Assembly: GCA_031272415.1 (NCBI GenBank)
Contig: JAISTU010000184.1
Span: 1 to 6,289 of the forward strand
From: Bacteroidales bacterium
Lineage (GTDB): Bacteria; Bacteroidota; Bacteroidia; Bacteroidales; WCHB1-69
DNA length: 6,289 nt
Reading direction: 5' to 3'
A program made the position numbers and the translations under genes. The notes under the pieces were generated by a model. That model was not told the origin of the DNA. It searched no databases and saw only the letters and a program-made list of their open reading frames with translations. The number at the start of each line of letters is the position of its first letter. Position 1 is the first letter of the stretch. Shown here piece by piece: positions 1-6,042 of the stretch.

Positions 1-134
1 TTCACAACTTCCCCAAAAGGTGTATATTCCACCTGTTGTATAGCAACTCCGTCGGCATCTGTTACTAACTGCGCGCTACTCAAGTGATTGCCGGTGTAAT
101 AATGCTTTGTGTATTCTTCTATTCTATTTTTCAT
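1..134 (-). CDS. RHS-core cassette protein, 5' part only (runs off left edge)
   Basis: Reading the minus strand from the ATG at 134-132 gives 44 codons with no stop, then the window ends. The protein starts MKNRIEEYTKHYYTGNHLSS and continues through QQVEYTPFGEVV. The pairs YYTGNHLSS and VEYxPFGEV are typical of the RHS repeat-associated core that forms the end of the RHS/YD-repeat shell. There is no N-terminal delivery domain and no long YD-repeat region: the gene begins almost directly at the core. This makes it an orphan core-plus-tip cassette rather than a full RHS protein, unless the upstream part was lost. It is about 84% identical in DNA (hand count, 22 differences in 134) to the start of the complete cassette gene at 4454, in the opposite orientation. 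The ATG is favoured because the matching gene has its ATG at the same place, and a 1-nt length difference just upstream breaks any shared longer reading frame. The tip is not visible, so its activity cannot be told. Confidence 0.85.
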   Translation of the reverse strand, partial: MKNRIEEYTKHYYTGNHLSSAQLVTDADGVAIQQVEYTPFGEVV

Positions 135-201
135 TTTATTAAAGTTTTGTCTTACATTACTTTAATAACGTCAAATCTTAGATATTATTGTGTATTGTTC
201 A

Positions 202-237
202 TTTTTTAGAACGTTTTTATTCAAAAATGCAAAAAAA
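202..237 (+). repeat. Cassette-boundary motif, copy 1
   Basis: This 36-nt AT-rich block contains the words TTTTAGAAC and ATTCAAAAATGCAAAAAAA. It recurs at 6043-6078 on the same strand (32 of 36 identical) and inverted at 4352-4387 (31 of 36). It forms the outer end of the conserved noncoding flank in front of the minus-strand RHS cassette. A 5-bp TTTTT/AAAAA pair around ATTC could form only a weak hairpin. Function is unknown; a recombination or duplication boundary is an inference from its position. Confidence 0.6.
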
Positions 238-327
238 TGTAGATTTTTCAAAAAAAATCATTATTTTTTGCTATATGGGGTATAATTTTCCCAAAAAATG
301 GGGATAGATTTATTTCAAAAATTGTTG

Positions 328-335
328 TATCTTTG
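328..335 (+). promoter_or_regulatory. Bacteroidota-type -7 element (TATCTTTG) ahead of a candidate small RNA
   Basis: TATCTTTG matches the Bacteroidota sigma-factor -7 consensus TAnnTTTG. No convincing -33 TTTG lies at the expected distance, so this is a moderate call. The same octamer serves the next gene at 469-476. Transcription would begin near 341-343. The first RNA signal downstream is the terminator at 388-436, not a coding region. A 10-nt-spaced direct repeat, TTTGATAC at 351-358 and 361-368, follows just after the predicted start and might be a protein site. Confidence 0.5.
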
Positions 336-341
336 CAAATA

Positions 342-436
342 GATTACTGATTTGATACAGTTTGATACCATGTTTTAATTTGTTGTTAACATTTCGCTCT
401 TTTGGATAGAAACTAAAAGAGCGAAGTGTTTTTTTT
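342..436 (+). ncRNA. Candidate small RNA (or terminated leader), about 95 nt
   Basis: A -7 element at 328-335 and an intrinsic terminator ending near 436 outline a transcript of about 95 nt with no usable open reading frame; the only ATG, at 370, is followed by a stop after one codon. No plus-strand gene lies upstream in the window that the terminator could serve, and the minus-strand RHS cassette points away. The downstream hemerythrin gene has its own promoter at 469-476. The element therefore looks like an independent small RNA gene. The alternative is an attenuated leader for the hemerythrin-LuxR operon, with antitermination letting transcription pass. No known RNA family is recognised. 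The start is inferred from the promoter and may be off by a few bases. Confidence 0.4.
388..436 (+). terminator. Strong intrinsic terminator
   Basis: The arms 388-403 and 415-430 pair over 16 positions, all Watson-Crick except one T-G wobble (392/426). The loop is 11 nt (404-414). The stem is followed directly by a T-run, 429-436, on the plus strand only. The centre of the stem is CGCTCTTTT/AAAAGAGCG. There is no matching T-run for the minus strand, so it acts rightward. It shields the hemerythrin gene from upstream transcription and probably forms the 3' end of the candidate small RNA. Confidence 0.85.
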
Positions 437-468
437 GTCAAAATAATAATTTGTATTGAAAAAAAGAT

Positions 469-476
469 TATCTTTG
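469..476 (+). promoter_or_regulatory. Promoter -7 element (TATCTTTG) for the hemerythrin-LuxR operon
   Basis: TATCTTTG fits the Bacteroidota TAnnTTTG element exactly. A TTTG at 450-453 could be the -33 element, though the 15-nt gap between them is shorter than usual. The start of transcription would fall near 483, giving a leader of about 30 nt before the ATG at 512. The element lies downstream of the terminator, so the operon has its own promoter. Confidence 0.65.
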
Positions 477-511
477 CATTTTTATAAACGAAATTGAATA
501 GAGAAAATTAT

Positions 512-1204
512 ATGAAAGAGAATGTGTTTAGCAAAAGCATGAAAATGTCGGACATTTTGGCAGCAAATTATCATTTATTTTTGATGTTGCCACGACTGGG
601 AGTAGAATTGGGCTTTGGAGACAAAACGGTGGAGCAAGTTTGTCAGCAATACAAAGTGCCGGTATCGTTTTTCCTATTAGTGTGCAATGTGTATACTTTT
701 AATGAGTATTTACCTGATAATGAGACCATTCTGGCAACAGATATGTCTAAATTGACGGATTATTTGCTCTCTTCCCACCGTTTTTATACGGATGAGCGTT
801 TGCCACATATAGAAACAAGTCTTAACAAAATTATTAAGGCTTGTCAGCCACAATATGGCACGCTTTTGAAACGTTTTTTTGAGGAGTATAAGCAGGGTGT
901 TTTAGACCATTTTTCATACGAAGAAAAGACAGTTTTTCCTTATATTCAGCGACTTATAGAGGGAAAATCCGATAAAAAATTCTGCATTACGAATTATCAA
1001 CAAACGCATACAAATATTGAAGATACATTGAGTGATTTGACCAATATTATCACTAAATACTTGTCTTCCAATATATTACAAAAAGAAAGGATACGCATCT
1101 TATTTGAAATTTTTGAGTTTTCAAACGATTTGCACAAGCATACGCTCATTGAAGACAAAATTTTAGTTCCTTACGTTAAATCATTAGAATTGCAAGCCAA
1201 ATGA
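512..1204 (+). CDS. RIC/YtfE-like di-iron hemerythrin-domain protein (DUF542-like N-terminus without the CC motif)
   Basis: A 230-residue cytoplasmic protein with no signal or membrane segment. Residues 85-225 form a hemerythrin-like four-helix bundle. Candidate iron ligands are H89, H133, E137, H166, H210 and E214. Their spacing (44, 4, 29, 44, 4) closely follows H84, H129, E133, H160, H204 and E208 of E. coli YtfE, the di-iron protein linked to repair of iron-sulfur clusters under nitrosative or oxidative stress. The first ~60 residues resemble the ScdA_N/DUF542 module (RLGVELGFGDKTVEQVC), but the usual FCCGG cysteines are replaced by LGFGD. The family may thus bind iron but lack the thiol function of the N-domain. 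I chose ATG 512 over an in-frame TTG at 494: ATG is far more common, the family begins near there, and the A-rich stretch before 512 suits Bacteroidota initiation. Its stop overlaps the LuxR regulator start by 4 nt, suggesting a sensor-regulator pair. Confidence 0.88.
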   Translation: MKENVFSKSMKMSDILAANYHLFLMLPRLGVELGFGDKTVEQVCQQYKVPVSFFLLVCNVYTFNEYLPDNETILATDMSKLTDYLLSSHRFYTDERLPHIETSLNKIIKACQPQYGTLLKRFFEEYKQGVLDHFSYEEKTVFPYIQRLIEGKSDKKFCITNYQQTHTNIEDTLSDLTNIITKYLSSNILQKERIRILFEIFEFSNDLHKHTLIEDKILVPYVKSLELQAK

Positions 1205-1803
1205 GCAAAAGAACAAAAATTATCATTGCCGAACACAGTCCTATGATTGCCGAAGGATTGAAAACGTTTTTGGACGCAAGTTATGAGTTTGATGTTGTGG
1301 CGATTGCGGACTGCATGGAGCGGGTGCAAGAGCGACTTTTAAAGCATAAATCTTGCCTTTTGATTATCAATCCCAACTTTTTTGAATACAATAAAAGGTT
1401 GATGTTAAAGAGTATTTTTCAGGAATATCCGGACGTAATTTTTGTAGCATTGCTGACCACTTATGTTGAGCAAAGTGTTTTGCGTCAATATCATGGAGTA
1501 ATTGAAATTGCGGACAATCGGCAGCGTGCAGAGTCCAAATTAAGAGATATTATTCAAAATACACAGCCGACATCGGAGAGCAAAGAAAACAGTTGTGAAT
1601 TATCTGACAGAGAAATTGATGTTTTGATTGCTGTTGCTAAAGGTCTGTTAAACAGAGAGATAGCAAAAAATTTAAATATTTCTGTTCATACTGTTATTTC
1701 GCATCGCAAAAATATTACCCGCAAAACAGGCATTAAATCGGTTTCAGGTTTAACCATTTACGCATTGCTGAACAACTTGATAGACAGCAGTGAGGTAATT
1801 TAA
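1201..1803 (+). CDS. LuxR/NarL-type transcriptional regulator with degenerate receiver domain
   Basis: A 200-residue DNA-binding protein. Residues ~5-118 have the length and pattern of a response-regulator receiver, but the phosphorylation site is lost. The acidic pair after strand 1 is E11-H12 (AEHSPM where ADDHP is usual), the phospho-accepting Asp is replaced by N57 (LLIINPNFF), and no conserved Lys follows strand 5. Residues ~132-196 are a clear LuxR helix-turn-helix (ELSDREIDVLIAVAKG, NREIAKNLNISVHTV). Expected role: a phosphorylation-independent regulator, controlled perhaps by a protein partner or small signal. ATG 1201 overlaps the hemerythrin TGA in an ATGA junction, so the two are translationally coupled. 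This context suggests that the hemerythrin state informs the regulator, which is inference. No histidine kinase is visible. No terminator is evident in the 74-nt gap that follows. Confidence 0.88.
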   Translation: MSKRTKIIIAEHSPMIAEGLKTFLDASYEFDVVAIADCMERVQERLLKHKSCLLIINPNFFEYNKRLMLKSIFQEYPDVIFVALLTTYVEQSVLRQYHGVIEIADNRQRAESKLRDIIQNTQPTSESKENSCELSDREIDVLIAVAKGLLNREIAKNLNISVHTVISHRKNITRKTGIKSVSGLTIYALLNNLIDSSEVI

Positions 1804-1877
1804 CACTTAATGCAGGCATGAAAATTGTATTTTATAAATGAAAAATCGTTTATTATATACTTAAAATTATAAAAAAT

Positions 1878-2441
1878 ATGAAAGGGATAAAGCAAATCGC
1901 AATAGTAGCAGTTATTATTTTGGCGGCAGGGACAACGCTTTTTGGACAAAAGACAAAATATTCTTCTTTTCCTGCCATGCCGATAGATGAGAACACAAAA
2001 TTGGTTACTTATAAAAAAGTTGTGCCAATGGACGGCAAACCGGAGGAGTTGTATCAGCGGGCTTTAAAGTGGGCTAATACATACTATTACAATCCATTAA
2101 CGGTAGTCAAAGAAGACAAAGCAGCCCATAAAATTAAATGTGTTTCCAATATCAAAATTACGACTTTGGCAAAAGACGGCGTTACACCTGTGCTTGCAGG
2201 CTATGTATATTATACGCTCACCATTGAGGCGCGGGATAATCGTTATCGTTACACTATTACCGAACTTCAGCAGCGAGAAACGACCAATATTCCCATTGAG
2301 CCTTGGTTAGACAGCACAAGCAAGGGTTGGACTGTGGTGCGTTATGACCATCTCAATCAAATTCATGAAGCCGTAACTGCTTTAATGGCAAGCATAGAGC
2401 AAGGAATGCAGCCTGAAAAAGTGATTACAGATGAATGGTAG
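1878..2441 (+). CDS. Exported DUF4468-like protein
   Basis: A 187-residue protein. Residues 1-23 are a signal peptide: KGIK, a hydrophobic stretch IAIVAVIILAAGTTL, then a likely cut near LFG/Q24. There is no lipobox Cys, so it is predicted soluble in the periplasm or otherwise exported. The mature part opens with FPAMPIDENTKLVTYKKVV followed by an ELYQRALKWANTYY helix, then alternating strands (GYVYYTLTIEARDNRYRYTI). That order matches the Bacteroidota DUF4468 family, whose function is unknown. The ATG at 1878 follows an A-rich leader; TATACTTA at 1855-1862 is only a weak -7 candidate, so the gene may be read through from the LuxR gene. Its 3' end overlaps recQ by 11 nt. Nothing suggests a functional link to the helicase beyond shared transcription. 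Confidence 0.82.
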   Translation: MKGIKQIAIVAVIILAAGTTLFGQKTKYSSFPAMPIDENTKLVTYKKVVPMDGKPEELYQRALKWANTYYYNPLTVVKEDKAAHKIKCVSNIKITTLAKDGVTPVLAGYVYYTLTIEARDNRYRYTITELQQRETTNIPIEPWLDSTSKGWTVVRYDHLNQIHEAVTALMASIEQGMQPEKVITDEW

Positions 2442-4347
2442 GGAAAATGTGCAAGACATCCATGCTATTTTAAAGCAATATTGGGGTTTTGACGCTTTCC
2501 GACCGGCGCAAGAAGATATTATTGGCTCTGTTTTAGCGGGCAAAGACACATTGGCATTGTTGCCCACCGGCGGTGGAAAATCGCTTTGTTTTCAAGTGCC
2601 TGCATTGGCGATAAAAGGAGTTTGTGTGGTCATTACGCCATTGATAGCCTTAATGAAAGATCAAGTAGAAAATCTGCAAGTGCGCAAAATTCCTGCAGCA
2701 GCAATTTATTCGGGCTTGCATCAGCGGGAAATAGAATTGGTGCTTAATGATTGTATTTTTGGTAAAATTAAGTTTTTGTATCTGTCGCCTGAACGGTTAA
2801 AAACGGCACTTTTACGCAATAGCATTTCGCGTATTGATGTGTCTTTGTTGGCAGTAGATGAGGCACATTGTGTTTCTCAATGGGGGTATGATTTCAGACC
2901 GCCTTATCTTGAAATTGCACAATTTAGGGAACTTTTACCTCCATCAGTGCCTGTTTTAGCACTGACTGCCACTGCCACACCAAAAGTGGTAGAAGACATT
3001 CAAAAACAATTGAATTTCAAGGAAAAAAATGTAATTCAGCGTACTTTTTATCGCCCTAATTTGACCTACTATGTTTTTAAAACGGAAGATAAAAAAAAGC
3101 GTTTGTTACTCATACTGAATCGATTAGAAGGCAGTGCGATTATTTATGTACGTAATCGCCGCACTACCAAAGAGATAGCAGAATTTTTACAAAAAAATGG
3201 TATTTGGGCAGATTTTTATCATGCAGGCTTGGACATGAAAACACGTGCAGATAAACAAAATCGCTGGAAATCAGGCAAATGCAGAGTAATTGTCGCCACT
3301 AATGCCTTCGGAATGGGAATAGATAAACCCGATGTAAGGACAGTGATACATATTGATATACCTGACACATTGGAAGCCTACTTTCAGGAGGCAGGCAGGG
3401 CAGGCAGAGATGGCAAATCTTCGCAAGCCATTTTGTTGTACCAATCCGAAGACCAAACGGCACTTGTGAGAAATTTTGAAAACGCTTATCCTCCTTTGGA
3501 TACAATAAAAAATATCTATCAATCGATGTGCAATTTTTTTGGCATTGCAGAGGGCAGCGGAGAAGGATATTGCTTTGATTTTGATATGCGAAAATTTGCT
3601 ATGAATTACAATTTGAAACCTTTGGTGATTTATAACAGTCTCAAATTCTTGTCAAAAGCAGGATTTATTGAATTTAGTGAAACCATTGCCAATTGTTCAA
3701 AAGTATTTATTCCCATTTCGCGGGAGGAATTGTACAGATTTCAATTGAAAAATGAAAAATTTGACGGATTTATTAAATTATTATTACGCTCATATTCAGG
3801 ACTTTTAACTGTTTTTACAAATATTGATGAAAAAACATTAGCCCAAAGAGATGGAACAAATATAGAGACAATTATTGGAGCATTAAAACAATTGAATAAA
3901 ATGGAAGTGCTTATATATCAGCCATATACGGGCAACCCGACAGTAACATTTTTGCATGACAGAATCAGCAGCAAGCACATGATGTTTTCGCAAGCGGTGT
4001 ATCAAACTCGCAAAGATATTGCCAAAGAGCAATTGGAGGCGGTGTTGGAGTATGTAAGTTCACAAAATAAATGCAGAAGTCGGCTTTTGTTGCAGTATTT
4101 TGGGGAAGAAGACAGCCTTGATTGTCAAAAATGTGATGTTTGTCGCAAAGAAAAAAGAGAAACAGTTACTCCGCAAGAGGAAGAACAAATTAGTCAAAAA
4201 ATTATTGAATTGCTATCCATTCGCCAAAGAACATTATCCGAAATAATCAAATTATTTGCACTCCCTGAACAAAAAATATTATTTGTTATTAGGAAATTGC
4301 TTGATAATCAAAAGATTACAATAGATAAAGATATTGTAAAATTGTAG
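2431..4347 (+). CDS. recQ: RecQ-family ATP-dependent DNA helicase (no HRDC, late zinc module)
   Basis: A 638-residue 3'-5' superfamily 2 DNA helicase for recombination and replication-fork repair. Visible motifs: motif 0 FRPAQ (23-27), Walker A PTGGGKS (45-51), DEAH (143-146) followed by the RecQ aromatic-rich loop CVSQWGYDFRP, motif III LTATAT (178-183), motif V VATNAFGMGIDKPDVR (298-313), and motif VI QEAGRAGRDG (329-338). Zinc ligands C548, C565, C568 and C571 have exactly the 17-3-3 spacing of E. coli RecQ (C380/C397/C400/C403). About 210 residues separate motif VI from the first zinc Cys, against about 50 in E. coli, and this extra region looks winged-helix-like. The C-terminus after the zinc site is short (~65 residues) and lacks an HRDC domain. 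This build is known to me from other Bacteroidota RecQ paralogues. The start overlaps the DUF4468 gene by 11 nt; an in-frame GTG at 2449 is a less likely alternative. It ends 5 nt before the RHS cassette boundary motif. Confidence 0.95.
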   Translation: MNGRENVQDIHAILKQYWGFDAFRPAQEDIIGSVLAGKDTLALLPTGGGKSLCFQVPALAIKGVCVVITPLIALMKDQVENLQVRKIPAAAIYSGLHQREIELVLNDCIFGKIKFLYLSPERLKTALLRNSISRIDVSLLAVDEAHCVSQWGYDFRPPYLEIAQFRELLPPSVPVLALTATATPKVVEDIQKQLNFKEKNVIQRTFYRPNLTYYVFKTEDKKKRLLLILNRLEGSAIIYVRNRRTTKEIAEFLQKNGIWADFYHAGLDMKTRADKQNRWKSGKCRVIVATNAFGMGIDKPDVRTVIHIDIPDTLEAYFQEAGRAGRDGKSSQAILLYQSEDQTALVRNFENAYPPLDTIKNIYQSMCNFFGIAEGSGEGYCFDFDMRKFAMNYNLKPLVIYNSLKFLSKAGFIEFSETIANCSKVFIPISREELYRFQLKNEKFDGFIKLLLRSYSGLLTVFTNIDEKTLAQRDGTNIETIIGALKQLNKMEVLIYQPYTGNPTVTFLHDRISSKHMMFSQAVYQTRKDIAKEQLEAVLEYVSSQNKCRSRLLLQYFGEEDSLDCQKCDVCRKEKRETVTPQEEEQISQKIIELLSIRQRTLSEIIKLFALPEQKILFVIRKLLDNQKITIDKDIVKL

Positions 4348-4351
4348 ATTT

Positions 4352-4387
4352 TTTTTTTGCATTTTCGCGTCAAAATGTTCTAAAAAA
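4352..4387 (-). repeat. Cassette-boundary motif, copy 2 (inverted)
   Basis: This is the reverse complement of the motif at 202-237 (31 of 36 identical) and 6043-6078 (29 of 36). It starts 5 nt after the recQ stop codon. Together with copy 3 it places the complete RHS-immunity cassette between inverted copies of one motif. Here the middle of the motif (CGCGTC) differs most from the other two copies. Confidence 0.6.
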
Positions 4388-4587
4388 TGAAAAATTTACA
4401 ATAATATCGGTGATTTGACGTTAAAAAACAATGTAAGACAAAACTTTGATAAAATGAAAGATGGAATAGAAAAATACACAAAGCATTATTATACCGGCAA
4501 TCACCTGAGTAGTACGCAGTTAGTAACAGATGGGACAGGTGTTGTTGTGCAGCAAGTTGAGTATGCACCTTTTGGAGAAGTTGTGAA
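4352..4587 (+). repeat. Right arm of long inverted repeat (RHS cassette flank plus 5' coding)
   Basis: This stretch aligns with the reverse complement of 1-237 at about 84% identity. The 102-nt noncoding part (4352-4453) is as well conserved as the 134 coding bases, which is unusual for a plain spacer. No clear TAnnTTTG promoter is seen in it. Matching words include TGATTTGACGTTA (GATTTGACGTTA in the left arm) and ATGTAAGACAAAACTTT. Identity falls away beyond the left limit; the right limit is where the other arm leaves the window. Confidence 0.9.
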
Positions 4588-5389
4588 TGAGTATAACATC
4601 GATTGGAGCAACGGACAAGTGCCTGATTTTAAATTCAATGGAAAGGAATTGGATGAAGAAAGTGGTATGTATTATTTTGAGGCGAGGTATCAGAGTCCGC
4701 CGGTGTTTATAAGTAGAGATGTGATGTTTGAGGCACGACCTTATATGTCGCCGTATGCGTATTGTTCAAACTCGCCAGTGAATAGAGTGGATCCGAGTGG
4801 GATGTTTGATTGGGAGCCAGAAGTTTCTAGTAATGGGGAGGTCTCTTATCGTGCGGAAAAAGGCGATAATAAAGAGACATTCAAGTCTCAATATGGTTTA
4901 ACTGATAAACAAGCCAATGATATAGTGGGTAATAAATCTATTAAAGAAGGAGATAAAATCAGTAGTACTGATGTTAAAAAAGCAATGGGAACAGATATAT
5001 TAAGATTAGATTGGTCTTCAAAACAAGCAACAAATAGACGCAAAGCATACCAAATGGCATTTGCCATATTGCACACTAAGATTACTAAAAGAGGTGAAAT
5101 AGACATGAATAAATATATTAAAAACTTTCCGTCCATACACACAGAACTTGCAGTAGAGAACTTTAGAATTCCCTTATTAGATGGGGGAAAACTGAAAGCA
5201 CTATATATGAATTCTACAATCAATGGTAAATATTCTAAAATTTGGGATAGAGGCATATTCCAATTTGATTATTCGGACGGAACATCAAGAGAAAGACATC
5301 GTTTTGAACAAGCGGGAGGCAATATTCCTCGATTATTTATTATAATACAATCTGAAGATTTAGAAATATATGAAAAATCGTATAGGTAA
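4454..5389 (+). CDS. Short RHS-core protein with LysM-like segment and variable C-terminal tip (candidate toxin cassette)
   Basis: A 311-residue protein. Residues ~12-120 are the RHS repeat-associated core: YYTGNHLSS, VEYAPFGEVV, FNGKELDEESGMYYFEARY, FISRD, and PVNRVDPSGM. The last fits the PxxxxDPxGL motif where RHS proteins are cut to release their tip, with M for L. Residues ~130-170 look LysM-like (VSYRAEKGD...QYGLTDKQANDI...IKEGDKIS), suggesting peptidoglycan binding. Residues ~171-311 are an unrecognised tip with no catalytic motif I can name; H207, H229, E231 and H282 are conceivable active-site residues. There is no N-terminal signal or YD-repeat shell, so delivery would need recombination into a full RHS gene, or the gene may be a displaced tip. 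ATG 4454 is preferred to TTG 4415 because the other cassette carries its ATG at the same site and a 1-nt indel just upstream. The next gene overlaps it by 20 nt, as in toxin-immunity pairs. The toxin role is inferred. Confidence 0.8.
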   Translation: MKDGIEKYTKHYYTGNHLSSTQLVTDGTGVVVQQVEYAPFGEVVNEYNIDWSNGQVPDFKFNGKELDEESGMYYFEARYQSPPVFISRDVMFEARPYMSPYAYCSNSPVNRVDPSGMFDWEPEVSSNGEVSYRAEKGDNKETFKSQYGLTDKQANDIVGNKSIKEGDKISSTDVKKAMGTDILRLDWSSKQATNRRKAYQMAFAILHTKITKRGEIDMNKYIKNFPSIHTELAVENFRIPLLDGGKLKALYMNSTINGKYSKIWDRGIFQFDYSDGTSRERHRFEQAGGNIPRLFIIIQSEDLEIYEKSYR

Positions 5390-5963
5390 AATTCAAATAT
5401 TATTTATCCTATTTATTTTGTTTTTTTCTCTTAAATCGCAATCATTGATATTTACTGATTTATATTCTCATGATATAATGTTGTCAACGACAAGGGATTC
5501 TTTAATAAATACATTAGGAATGCCTGAAAATGAAAATACTTTAAAGATGAATGTAGTAGATTCAATAAGAGGAGGGACAATTTATTACCATCTTGATACC
5601 ATTACCATCAAAATATTAGGATATTTTTCCAAAGGGTTACAATATATTGAATTTGAAGGAAAAGTGCAACTCTCAATGATAGATTTTTATAAAAATGATA
5701 AGGTTAAAATTTGTAATTCAAAAATATGTTATGATAAACAACTTATATTGAATGACTTGTTGCATGTATACAATGATTATCCCAAAGAAGAAATACGCAA
5801 ACGGAAATATCCAAGATTATATGGATACGAAGAATGGGGATATGATGTTTGGTTGCCAATTGGGAAATATGAAAATATGGAATTAAATTTTGATAAACAC
5901 AAAAAGTTGAGGTGTATTCATTTTTCCTATGACAATGGTGGAATTTTAAGCAAAAACAACTAA
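5370..5963 (+). CDS. Exported hypothetical protein, candidate immunity partner of the RHS tip
   Basis: A 197-residue protein with no family I can name. Residues 1-25 are a signal peptide or anchor (KNRIGKIQ then ILFILFILFFSL, ending KSQS); there is no lipobox Cys. The segment STTRDSLINTLGMPENEN (39-56) recalls the turn seen in BamE/SmpA-like lipoproteins and several immunity proteins, but this is weak. The mature part is strand-rich (GTIYYHLDTITIKILGYF, QYIEFEGKVQ) and charged, with Cys115, Cys120 and Cys182. The ATG lies inside the RHS gene, 20 nt before its stop, so the two are made together. Position directly after an RHS tip is the standard place for the cognate immunity gene. Its predicted export implies that the tip would act in the periplasm or envelope, which agrees with the LysM-like segment in the RHS protein. 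Base composition is more AT-rich than in recQ, fitting horizontal transfer. Confidence 0.72.
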   Translation: MKNRIGKIQILFILFILFFSLKSQSLIFTDLYSHDIMLSTTRDSLINTLGMPENENTLKMNVVDSIRGGTIYYHLDTITIKILGYFSKGLQYIEFEGKVQLSMIDFYKNDKVKICNSKICYDKQLILNDLLHVYNDYPKEEIRKRKYPRLYGYEEWGYDVWLPIGKYENMELNFDKHKKLRCIHFSYDNGGILSKNN

Positions 5964-5974
5964 ATATTTTTATA

Positions 5975-6018
5975 TTTATCTGATTATCAATAATTTATCA
6001 TTTTATCTGATTATCAAT
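5975..6018 (+). repeat. 17-nt perfect direct repeat, two copies, 27-nt period
   Basis: The word TTTATCTGATTATCAAT occurs at 5975-5991 and identically at 6002-6018, separated by 10 nt. Each copy holds the near-palindrome TGATTATCA. The repeat starts 12 nt after the immunity-like stop codon. It could be a protein-binding pair, a remnant of a mobile element end, or a slipped duplication. There is no GC-rich stem and T-run, so it is not a standard terminator. Confidence 0.75.
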
Positions 6019-6042
6019 GAGATACAAAAAAAGGGAAAAAAA

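Larger units (their letters stand above)
1..237 (-). repeat. Left arm of long inverted repeat (RHS cassette 5' end plus flank)
   Basis: The reverse complement of this stretch aligns end to end with 4352-4587. By hand count there are about 37 substitutions and one 1-nt gap, about 84% identity. The repeat covers the first 134 coding bases of the RHS cassette gene and about 103 bases of noncoding DNA upstream. The arm ends abruptly at the A-run at 231-237; bases beyond do not match. The left limit is set by the window edge, so the true repeat may be longer. The arms are separated by about 4.1 kb holding four unrelated genes. Confidence 0.9.

Noticed and set aside
351..368. FNR/CRP-type operator from TTTGATAC repeats
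   Set aside because: The units are direct rather than inverted, so they do not form the TTGATnnnnATCAA dyad; kept only as a note under the promoter.
494..511. TTG start adding six residues to the hemerythrin protein
   Set aside because: An ATG at 512 is in frame, sits after an A-rich leader about 30 nt from the predicted transcription start, and gives the expected N-terminus.
1804..1877. Terminator or promoter between the LuxR and DUF4468 genes
   Set aside because: No stem with a T-run is present, and TATACTTA at 1855-1862 misses two consensus bases.
2382..2567. 61-codon minus-strand open frame across the DUF4468-recQ junction
   Set aside because: It overlaps two well-supported genes and has no recognisable features.
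3271..3522. Two overlapping minus-strand open frames inside recQ
   Set aside because: They cover the conserved helicase motifs V and VI of recQ in antisense and show no independent protein features.
4415..4453. TTG start adding 13 residues to the RHS cassette protein
   Set aside because: The sister cassette has a 1-nt indel in this stretch, and both have an ATG at the same position (4454 and 134).
4380..4568. 62-codon minus-strand open frame at the cassette start
   Set aside because: It is antisense to the RHS core and flank, and its N-terminal part is the reverse of conserved core codons.
4888..5256. 122-codon open frame on the minus strand
   Set aside because: It lies wholly inside the RHS tip gene, has a hydrophobic, low-complexity product with no family features, and no promoter; it is an antisense shadow.
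5975..6018. CRISPR-like array
   Set aside because: There are only two 17-nt repeats with a 10-nt spacer, far below CRISPR unit size, and no cas gene is present.
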